From assembly GCA_934045075.1 (NCBI GenBank), contig OW203724.1, positions 14,061,473 through 14,125,472 on the forward strand: DNA of 64,000 nt, in the 5' to 3' direction. A program made the translations under genes and the position numbers. Source of the stretch: Yponomeuta sedellus (taxonomy: Eukaryota > Arthropoda > Insecta > Lepidoptera > Yponomeutidae). Under the pieces are notes generated by a model. It was not told where the DNA came from. It saw only the letters and a program-made list of their open reading frames with translations, and did no database searches. Shown in pieces: positions 57,301 to 64,000 of this stretch. Position 1 is the stretch's first letter, and the number at the start of each line of letters is the position of its first letter.

Positions 57301-59358
57301 AAGATATATATCGTGATCCGTCAATATAAACTGTTGGATCACGATATTTATTGACGTGTAGGGTAGTGTATTGAGGGATCACAATAATTATCGCTGGATT
57401 TCCGGAAATCCTTGTGATCTGATCCAAGATCCTGGATCGTGATATTTATCTTGCGTGTAGTGTTGCGCGTCAATATTTATCGCGTCAGTACGCAGCGAGA
57501 CTGCAGCAATGGACGACGTCTATGACACCGCTTCTGCTTCTGAATCATTGACAGGCGACAAGATTGTCTTAAAAGAGCTTAAACTGAACTTAGAATCCCT
57601 TCCATAAGTTCCAACAATCCCGTCCATTTAATTGTGAAGGCAAATTTTGTCCAATAAATTTAAATGTGTAAACATTGGTCTCTTTTGTAGCCAATTTTTC
57701 ATCCAACGCTTTCTTTTTACGCGTTTTTTTATTGATTGGGATATAATTATCGCCACACAAGCTCTTATTTTGCTCTGTCTAGGGTCCATCACGTCTGCTT
57801 CATATAAAAACGCTTCAATACTGACGCGATCCGTATCTTTGGTGTAGGGTGTGCTGTGATCCGGCTCAAGATACTTGATTAAATATCGTGATAATTATCA
57901 TAATATATATTGACGTGTAGCGTTCGCCTTACAGTACACCACCATCCGAGTTTTAAAGGCTTTTGTACACCTGTTTTGAACGCGCTGACGACGCAAGTAG
58001 AACGCAATCAGGTCGCTCAGCAAATGCAAGATCGCCAACACCTTTGCACACGTTAATTGTCTTTGTAATCTCCTAACGCGCGTTGATACAGCGCAGAGGA
58101 CGCGCTCATCAAAAACGAGTTGCAAAAAACGTGGTAACGTGCTGACGCTGTTTCGCGGCTCCACAGTGAAGTTCCCGGCAAAGCAAGCGGGCGGCGGCGG
58201 CGGGGAGGCGGACGAGGAGCCCCTGGCGCTCGGCGAGTTAGCGCAGCTCACGGTCAGCAACGAGCCGGAGGCCTATGACGTGGCCGGCGCCTCCAAGGAG
58301 TCCTTCCGCAAAACGTGGAACGCCAAGTACACGCTGCGCTCGCACTTCGACGGGGTAAGTCACGATGGCTGCTATGAAACTTAATGGAAATGTTGGACTG
58401 AAATTGTGACACTAGCGTAGCGTCCTCACGTTTCGGTAGAAGTTTTTTGGAGTTTTTGTTGGAGCCTTTTTGTCAATTTTTTCTCCAAACTGATCTAGAT
58501 TTGGAAATGTACACGGATAGTTTAACTTGTAACGTTTTTTCAGTTTCTGTGCTACTGTATAAAATCTTTTTGATTTGATTATGATGACAGAGGTAGGTGG
58601 GCCCTTGCTACGTTTCAAAATTTGTCACAAATTAAAATATCCCCAATAATTGCTAGTCTACGTTAGAAAATTTATGACAAATTAAAATATGCCCAATAAT
58701 TGCTACATTTACAAAAAATATAAGAAACAATTTTCTACACTTTGTCAAACACAAACATTAAACATTATTTAAAGAGCTAGAAACACATAGCTACAAACAT
58801 TAGGTATACTTTTTATAGGTGGCCAATAAAGCTCACTGACACGTCATTTCCATCCAGGTGCGCGCCTTAGCCTTCCACCCCACGGAGGCGGCGCTGGTGA
58901 CCGCGTCCGAGGACCACACGCTCAAGCTGTGGAACCTGCAGCGCACAATCCCGGCGAAGAAGTCTGCCGGCCTGGATGTGGAGCCGCTGTACACGTTCCG
59001 CGCACACACCGGCCCCGTCCTTTGCTTGGCCATGGGCGCGCCGCGCTCCGAAGAGTGCTTCAGCGGCGGCCTCGACGGCACCATCCGCGTCTGGAACCTG
59101 CCCCCACCCGCCGCCGATCCCTACGACCCCTACGATCCTGCCGTGCAGGTGAGATCTATTTACCCGCGGACGTAATGCTACAACATGTCTCGGATTTGAG
59201 TTTCCATAAGAGAGTATTTGATTGCACAAATATTATAAGTTGTATTCGGAATTGCAAGAGAGTGCACCGGCTGGCCTGAATTGGAAGCTGCCACGAACGT
59301 CCGTCAGAAGTTGAAATCCTTAGTTGAGACCCTATGTTTCCCTAGGAGTTAAAGGACC

Positions 59359-59406
<48 letters not shown>

Positions 59407-61223
59407 AGATTGATAATTCCGAACGGTGTATGGATTAGTGATTGGTGGGACGACGTAACTGCAGGACTTGCGTACTACAAAATGTTGGTCTAGGAGTTGA
59501 GAGAGGAATCACTAAACAACAGGTTACACAGATAATACTAAATAGATAATGTATTTATCGAATGGCAATTTCGAAAAGAACTCTAAACCAGCGTTTATGT
59601 AACGGCTCCCGGACTCCTTGTTTTATACTGCCTTCGTGTAATACTCCAGCATCCACTTTAAATAACGTCTGCTCCGGTTCTGCGCAGGAGGTTATGTGGT
59701 TGCTGTGAAAGACTGGACTCGCGGTGTGGTCGCTATCGAGCCCCTGTGTGTTCGCTGTCCTATGCGTATTCCACTGCCCCCGAGTAATCCTCCAGCGCCC
59801 ACTTTATGCAAGGCCGGACTAACCCACTAGTCCCCGCAGGGTCCAGTCCTGCGCGAGAGGTTCTGTGGTAGCTATGAAAGACTGGGCTCTAACCGACCGT
59901 TCCCCGCAGGGTCCGGTCCTGCGCGAGCACACGGACGCGGTGTGGTCGCTGTCGAGCGCGGCCGGGCGGCTGCTGTCGGCGTCGGGCGACGGCACGGTGC
60001 GGCTGTGGGCGCCGCGCGCGCCGCGCCCGCTGCTGGCCACCATGCGGGCCGACGACCACGGCGCGCCGACCGCCGCCGACTTCGCGGACGCGGCCGCGCA
60101 GGCCGCCGTCACCTACAAGGACGGCGCGCTGCTCTTGTACGACTTGGAGACGGGGCTGGTGAGTTCTCGACGTGTTTTTGTATACGTCCCGCTGTAGGGC
60201 CTTCAAGACGGCGCGCGATCTGGGCACGGAGCTGGTGAGTTTTCGATACGTGCCCTCTGATCACCGCGCGTGCGGATTGGCGATTACAAGCGCTGGAGGA
60301 TGTGGCGCTAACACTTGAGATGCTGTTTCCTCACGACGTTTTCCTTCACACTCAGCAAGTGGTATTACTGCTACAAATTAACAAATGTATGCAACATACA
60401 AAACAAGGTTATTGGTACATGCTAACACAGTGGGTTTCGAACGGTCTACTTCTTGGATGATCCAGCAAATGTCCTACCGACCGCGTTCCCACTGCTTCGC
60501 GTATATTTAATTTCAATCAGCATTGTCCCCAAGTATACATACCAGTCCTGTGCCGTATCATAGTCAAAGGGACTTGCGTTGTCCTGGAGGCCAGGGCCAC
60601 CGATAGGTTGAAGACGCTGTGACTCGCGCCTATTGTGGTTCCGCTCCGGTCCACGCTCGTGACTCGCTCGTGACTCCCTCGTGACTCCCTCGTCACGGGT
60701 GTTATGTATGATGTGCGCATATTACCACCGTCTGCCACCGCACAGGCTACGCCTAGTGTGGGAGTCGCTGTCGACCAAATTGTAATTTTTTCTTATAAAT
60801 AAACACGAGTTTTTTTTATTGTTTCTAACGGCGCACGGTCACTTGCAGCCGGTGGTGCGCATAGCGTGCGACAGCCCGGCGAGCCGCGTGCGCTCGCACC
60901 CGACGCTGCCGCTGGTGGTGACGGCGCACGAGGACCGGCACATCCGCTTCTGGGACGCCGTGTCCGGCCGCTGCGCTCACGCCATGGTCGCCCACCTCGA
61001 CGCCGTCACCGGCCTCGCCCTCGACCCCAACGGACTCTTCCTGCTCTCCGGCTCGCACGACTGCTCCGTGCGTCTCTGGAACCTCGACACCAAGACCTGC
61101 GTCCAGGAGATCACCGCGCACCGCAAGAAGTTCGACGAGAGCATCCTAGATGTCGCCTTCCACCCGCTCCGGCCCTACATCGCTAGCGCCGGCGCCGATG
61201 GGCTCGCTAAAGTATTCGTCTAG
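45323..61223 (+). CDS. Cka: Striatin / Connector of kinase to AP-1, STRIPAK scaffold
   Basis: It is a cytoplasmic scaffold and regulatory B''' subunit joining PP2A to GCKIII kinases in the STRIPAK complex. Nine coding exons: 45323-45523, 49198-49446, 54245-54419, 55190-55375, 56110-56211, 58167-58354, 58858-59148, 59910-60158, 60849-61223. All phases agree (671 aa). The caveolin-binding-like [18 protein letters not shown] is followed by the coiled coil ([20 protein letters not shown]) that dimerises and binds PP2A A/C subunits, then [20 protein letters not shown]. After an acidic linker, about seven WD repeats occupy the last ~360 residues ([31 protein letters not shown], ending ADGLAKVFV*). 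The donor of exon 3 (TATG|GTATAG) is weak. The conserved basic segment normally between linker and WD domain is not found. Start alternatives: 45305 or 45233, in frame. Confidence 0.92.
45524..49197 (+). other. Striatin intron 1
   Basis: 3.7-kb AT-rich intron (donor GAG|GTGATG, acceptor GTTCCAG). It contains a repeat at 47100-47330 related to 36430-36600 and the tRNA-cored repeat at 47362-47690. Otherwise no ORF or structured element was recognised. Confidence 0.6.
47362..47690 (+). repeat. tRNA-cored repeat with inverted terminal segment
   Basis: A plus-strand unit with tRNA-like core at 47585-47655 is preceded at 47362-47433 by the unit's tail in the opposite sense ('ttttaatgcactaacccgtg' ... 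'acctatttagaggctaa'). As a result 'aaaacctatttagaggct' at the left and 'agcctctaaataggtttt' at the right form terminal inverted repeats. The core carries G-to-A at its second base relative to other copies (CACCCATTGG). It lies in striatin intron 1. Confidence 0.75.
49532..49661. repeat. Hairpin insert between 12-bp direct repeats
   Basis: AGATCCTAATCT occurs at about 49532-49543 and 49650-49661. Between them 49542-49571 and 49587-49616 form an almost perfect 28-bp inverted repeat (TAATTAAAACTGTTTT and its inverse) around a 15-base loop. It could be a small insertion with a 12-bp target duplication. Confidence 0.6.
50028..50115. repeat. Dispersed lepidopteran repeat fragment
   Basis: 'catcataatcaacccattatg' then 'tccccacctagggcactggtc', 'ggccatactccaccacg' and 'gccaagtccggattggtag'. 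The same phrases, diverged, occur at 9215-9300. It is a fragment of a common moth repeat as far as I recognise it. Confidence 0.55.
51235..51410 (-). repeat. 5S-rRNA-like repeat fragment
   Basis: On the plus strand 'acccatccaagcactgaac', 'cgcgccctgtgttgcttaac' and 'cttcgtgatcgtttaagag' (51320-51388) resemble the antisense of the 5S rRNA internal promoter region (sense CGATCACGAAGGTTAAGCAA). The preceding 'ggcaccaactgcttaatgtgcc' belongs to the same repeat family. It is too incomplete to be a functional 5S gene; a 5S-derived retroposon or pseudogene is likely. Confidence 0.5.
51478..51690 (+). repeat. Dispersed lepidopteran repeat ('gtcgcactgtagggcacaggc' family)
   Basis: It has the same phrase order as 33226-33510: 'cactgtagggcacaggcttt', 'cacgcgtgcccactgcggattggcaatt', 'ggtttcctcgcaatgttttcc', 'cgcagttagtgactg'. 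It lies in striatin intron 2 and is non-coding. Confidence 0.65.
52060..52345 (-). repeat. tRNA-headed SINE (GGCCTCGGTGGCGCAG head)
   Basis: On the minus strand the head (52335 down to about 52263) reads GGCCTCGGTGGCGCAGCGG, an A box, then GGTCCGATCC, a B box, and a GGCCGGGTC acceptor-like end. The body and AT-rich tail run to about 52060, ending in AATAAATAAATAAG-like repeats. This is a different family from the 308-bp-unit repeat and resembles the classical lepidopteran tRNA-derived SINE type. Confidence 0.7.
53795..54080 (+). repeat. LINE-like dispersed fragment
   Basis: 'ttcaggctatattagtccactgctggac' near 53838 and 'cttagtctccttttacgacacccacggga' near 54018 are phrases of a repeat abundant in Lepidoptera, to my knowledge derived from a non-LTR element. 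No intact ORF is present. It ends about 165 bp before striatin exon 3. Confidence 0.55.
54391..54740 (+). repeat. Tandem decayed copies of the striatin exon 3 donor region
   Basis: The last exon bases and first intron bases ('gtcaactccatccgcaaata', then 'tgactatggtatagtac') recur in diverged form at about 54486, 54549, 54603 and 54681, with 'caaagacaacg...atctgcaag' between. Spacing is roughly 95-120 bp. Several copies retain ATGG(T/G)TATAG or TATGGTACAG, that is a donor-like GT. Confidence 0.75.
54811..55230 (+). repeat. Tandem decayed copies of the striatin exon 4 acceptor region
   Basis: The unit 'gcgatattcccttgttcag' plus 'aaggaggcgaggggcgcaag', with 'gcttgcggtgc' after it, spans the real acceptor (AG at 55188-55189). 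Diverged units start at 54811, 54889, 54966 and 55049, spacing 77-83 bp; the real one starts at 55171. The units at 54811 and 55049 keep a usable-looking CCCAG or TCCAG at the corresponding place. Confidence 0.8.
55810..56115 (+). repeat. Tandem decayed copies upstream of the striatin exon 5 acceptor
   Basis: Units of the form (c/t)GACGTxxxCTGTTTCCTxGCG start near 55849, 55903, 55948, 55994 and 56064, spacing 45-70 bp. The true acceptor (GGTCGCTGTTTCCAG|GCGAGG, 56109/56110) is itself a variant of the unit. They supply repeated polypyrimidine tracts. Confidence 0.6.
56231..56535. repeat. Cluster of hairpins in striatin intron 5
   Basis: TTGTAGGATACAGTGA is followed after six bases by its exact inverse (56231-56268). 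At about 56371-56403 GGCTTTTTCCG pairs with CGGAAAAAGCC. GGTAATAAAGAAAG (56450) pairs with CTTTCTTTGTATTACC ending near 56526. The last two probably belong to nested fold-back MITEs. There is no ORF. Confidence 0.65.
57285..57928. mobile_element. 644-bp PIF/Harbinger-like MITE in striatin intron 5
   Basis: TTA flanks both ends (57282-57284 and 57929-57931). The left end GGCGAATGCTACACGC and the inverse right end GGCGAACGCTACACGTC are TIRs. Copies of GGATCACGATATTTAT occur internally near both ends. A short frame (ATG at about 57509, [18 protein letters not shown]) may be a leftover of a transposon gene. The TTA duplication suggests PIF/Harbinger. Confidence 0.7.
59359..59403 (+). repeat. (GA)n microsatellite
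   Basis: About twenty uninterrupted GA units, with slight imperfection at the start, in striatin intron 7. Confidence 0.9.
59620..59909 (+). repeat. Tandem decayed copies of the striatin exon 8 acceptor and exon start
   Basis: A unit of about 147 bp occurs at 59620-59766 and 59767-59909 ('gtaat.ctccagc..ccacttta', then 'gcgcaggaggttatgtgg' or 'gcgcgagaggttctgtgg', then 'gaaagactgg'). The second contains CCCCGCAG|GGTCCAGTCCTG at 59832-59850, nearly identical to the real acceptor CCCCGCAG|GGTCCGGTCCTG at 59902-59920. The first also carries 'cgcggtgtggtcgct.tcgag', a copy of sequence inside exon 8. Confidence 0.8.
60180..60500 (+). repeat. Dispersed lepidopteran repeat in striatin intron 8
   Basis: 'atacgtcccgctgtagggc', 'gcgtgcggattggcgattacaag', 'tttcctcacgacgttttccttcacactcagcaagtgg' and 'ttggtacatgc' follow the same order as 33226-33510. 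A tandem 11-bp CTCGTGACTCC repeat (four units, about 60656-60699) lies downstream. Confidence 0.6.
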
Positions 61224-62100
61224 ATAGTCGCGCGGTCGCCGCATCGCGCCCCAATGACGCCGACGCACTCTACTATACATAAAGTATATATAATTATTGT
61301 GTAATTTTACTTTCGATACGAACTTTTATCTATGATGAATGCAGTAGGCAAATTCGTTATCGCTCGTAGACGGGCGACCGGTACTCAGAATAATGATGTG
61401 TCTAGTCCTTGCAGTTTCGACTTAAGAACGGATCGCTACGCTAGCGGTGTAGAAATGTAACTGATCAAAATTCTTACATTTACTGTGTGTACGGACGGTG
61501 TCGTAAGTTAATTTCTATCGTATTAAAATTGTATTGTAAAGCGAGCGCGCCCGGCCACCGACGGGCGACCACAGGCGTCGGGCGGCGCGCGTCGGATCGC
61601 GGCGTGTAGTGAACTCTCATTATGTATAGACATTAAAATCTACTATAATATATTCTTAGATTTTCAGTACGTGAATATTTAAGTTTTCATTGCAACTTTT
61701 TCACCGACTTCACTATTGCAGTGGATAATATTGTTCGTTTCAATAAGAGAAACGTTGTAATAAATATTATGTCGATACTCGTGAGATGTTTCCTTGATAA
61801 GTTTTTATTACTTTTTATGTCTGTACAGTTAGACGTTATGCACTTTTTGCTGAGTTTTTGCAGATGACGTATGGTGTTTCTATAGCTAGTGTATCTATTT
61901 TATTTAAATCAATTGGATAACGATAGAGGAATTATTTTGTGTTATGACATTGTATTGATTAAGATCCATGCTCATAATATCTTGGCCAATGCTGAGCGAT
62001 CGAACAAAATATGGTTGAAAGTAGAAACACTATATAGAAAAGTAACTTAAGTAATGTTTGTTCATACCGAGTACTGCGATGTAGAATATATTATAATAAA
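61224..62100 (+). promoter_or_regulatory. Striatin 3' UTR with two poly(A) signals
   Basis: AT-rich sequence follows the TAG at 61221-61223. AATAAA occurs at 61759-61764 and 62095-62100. Either could end the transcript; the second is followed by a T-rich stretch. Confidence 0.55.
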
Positions 62101-62667
62101 ACCATTAAATATTCCTTTATTTTCCTCGAATTCATAACTTGTACACATACATCCAAAATTGATAGTAAAAAGCAACATAACCGACTGCATGTTGTTTTTT
62201 TACTTTACTGTGTTCCCTATTCTAACCTTTGAATTATTCTGTGTTTTTTTTTTGTCTAATTTACTTAGCAATTTTTGTATCATTATGATCAGCTGAGTTT
62301 CAATTTAAATATTTGCTGCACCAGTCTAGTAGACCTATACTCAATTACCATTATTAGACAATATTGTAGCTGCATAACACAATCTAATGGGCATAAATAA
62401 AAATAAACTAATCAGCAACTTATAGCACTGCACTGCACTTTGGGATTTAACAAATTGATTCATTTATGTATCCGAAAAATCACTGATGTTATGAAAATTG
62501 CTACTTATGCATTAAGCCCTATTCAAGAATGACAGCTAATGTGAGATTGCTTAGATTTTATAAACCTACCACCCAACAGAAGAATTGTAAACAGTGTACA
62601 TCATCCAAATATTATCACTATTGTAATTTCAAGGAACAATAATTTCAATAAGCCCTTAAAACAAAGG

Positions 62668-63059
62668 AGCTGGCCCTCGATTCTGTTAGGGCATTAAAGT
62701 GCTATGACAGTTACAGGGTTGGGTCACGTGACTGTTAACGCGTTTTGTGCGCGTTGTGTAAACCTGTCTGTGTAGTATGACGACGCTATTCGCCCGTTTT
62801 AAATGTAAAAAATCGCGACTTTTTGTCAACTTCTGACATTTTGCCACAAAACGCATGACTCTTGCAATCATACAACCCTAGCGGCAATTGGTCATTGTAG
62901 TACAGTGTATTAATAGAATTTAGGTCATGGGCCTTGATTCTGCAAAATGCATTGCGGTACAATGACAATTCTACGCGTCAATGGTATGAACACCCCACGT
63001 GACCCGACCATGTATCTGTCATGGTACTATAATGCATTAACAGAATCGAGGCCCTGCTC
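62668..63059. mobile_element. ~390-bp MITE with long imperfect TIRs
   Basis: The left end GGCCCTCGATTCTGTTAGGG (62671) and the inverse of the right end (GGGCCTCGATTCTGTTAATG) match at about 80% over some 65 bp, including GGGTCACGTG in both arms. The target duplication is unclear. It is non-coding and lies downstream of striatin. Confidence 0.7.
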
Positions 63060-64000
63060 TGATATAAATTAGTCCGACACTGGTCTTTGTACTTCGTATT
63101 TCTCGAGAAACCTACGCGTTAGTCGTGTGCATAATCCGTTCCAAATATCCCAGCCCCGGATCATCATGATGGAAATGTAAGTAAATAACTATTTTCTTGT
63201 TAACCTCGTTCCATATGTATAAAGGAATGGCATTTCAAAGCCATTTAAATTGACTAATTTGAAAAGAAATAATTTTAGTTAAAATAGTAGAAGTACGTAG
63301 ACTTCCTGAATGTATGAATTTCAGAGAGTCGTGTAAGTCTGTATGGGGCAGTTGTAGAGCCCGCGCAATCCACTGCGGACCCACCATACCACTAGCCCTA
63401 CCCCTGTTGGTAGTGTGGGTCCCAATCCATATCACCATAATGATGTGATAAAGTATTCGTTTGGTTATTTATCTATGACCGTCGCTACCCGTGTTACTAC
63501 CCATCTTACTACCAGTAATAAGATGGGTATTTTTTTTGCCCGTGTTACAACTAACTGCTCTGGTAGTAATACGGGAGATTTTTTATTGCCTTTATTATTA
63601 CTACCCATTGTCCTGGTTCAAACTCCATGCTTTTTTCGAAAATCATTGAACATTTATTATTACCCATGACATAAATAAAAGAATGATTTATTGTTAATTA
63701 AAATAAATTATGTCATGGGTAAGGGTGTTTTCTCGTGGTTCCATTATTTTGTCCCGTTAACGAGTCCAGGAGGGATAAACTATTTCTCGTAGTCCCGTTA
63801 GTAAAAATGATGCCTCTTGTATAAGAATTTTTACTAACTTGTCGCGTTTCTCTCCTTCTCCCGTTGCTCGTAGACTTTTCTGAATATTATTTGTTTCATT
63901 GTTACATTTCATTTTAGAAAAGAAGTACTGGGATTGCATGAAGAATGGGAAGTATAAAATATGTTGTATATTGTATATTTGGTTAGTCCTAGTTTCGATG
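63060..64000. other. Window end: AT-rich spacer with a hairpin
   Basis: TTACCCATGACATAA (63660-63674) and its exact inverse (63708-63722) enclose 33 AT-rich bases. 'tactacccat' and 'taatacggg' phrases recur between 63490 and 63720, suggesting a degenerate tandem or fold-back element. No gene is seen. Confidence 0.5.

Noticed and set aside
60825..61186. Long ORFs antisense or out of frame to striatin exons 7-9
   Set aside because: GC-rich exons leave few stops in other frames. The peptides are Arg/Gly/Ala-rich shadows without motifs.

Overview
The window is eukaryotic nuclear DNA, almost certainly from a moth or butterfly (Lepidoptera). It holds three spliced genes with clear insect orthologues, canonical GT-AG introns and AATAAA poly(A) signals. 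The repeats are of types I know from lepidopteran genomes: short tandem elements ending in CTAGT, tRNA-headed SINEs, fragments with the 'gtcccactg...gcacaggc' signature, and a LINE tail ending in (TTATC)n. No tool was run, so species and family names are readings of the sequence, not search results.

Layout. 1-3486: decayed 5' half of a Ty3/gypsy-type LTR retrotransposon on the minus strand. 4400-7537: a P-superfamily-like DNA transposon with perfect 31-bp terminal inverted repeats (TIRs), an 8-bp target duplication and a broken THAP domain, next to what looks like a P-type excision footprint. 7570-10450: hAT remnants. 10465-12417: two PIF/Harbinger derivatives in tandem, sharing one TTA. About 12.5-25.2 kb: an I-type non-LTR retrotransposon interrupted by a copia element (which itself holds a LINE tail, a solo LTR and a dimeric tRNA SINE), a TA-flanked MITE and a GC-rich solo LTR. 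25.2-27.7 kb: an internally deleted Ty3/gypsy element inside a hAT remnant.

Genes. 27.7-31.5 kb, plus strand: the p60 regulatory subunit of class I PI3-kinase (Pi3K21B type; two SH2 domains around the p110-binding coiled coil; 397 aa from four coding exons). 41.9-44.2 kb, minus strand: an SR splicing factor of the SRSF7/9G8/x16 type (RRM, CCHC knuckle, RS tail; 176 aa from three coding exons). 45.3-62.1 kb, plus strand: striatin/Cka, the scaffold of the STRIPAK phosphatase-kinase complex (671 aa from nine coding exons whose phases all agree). The SR gene and striatin are divergent, with about 1.1 kb between their start codons. Insulin/PI3K signalling, STRIPAK scaffolding and splicing share no operon-like logic here; they are simply neighbours.

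The most unusual signals are these: (1) striatin introns whose ends next to exons are tandem arrays of decayed copies of the adjacent splice site and exon edge; (2) a 308-bp-period repeat carrying a tRNA-like core, present as monomers, a dimer with a 12-17 bp target duplication, and a large palindromic array inside a reverse-transcriptase gene; (3) the P-like element with its adjacent footprint; (4) nested transposons in which two junctions can be proved because removing the insert restores the reading frame. The intergenic stretch 31.5-38 kb and the ends of the window hold mostly small dispersed repeats and no gene I can support.
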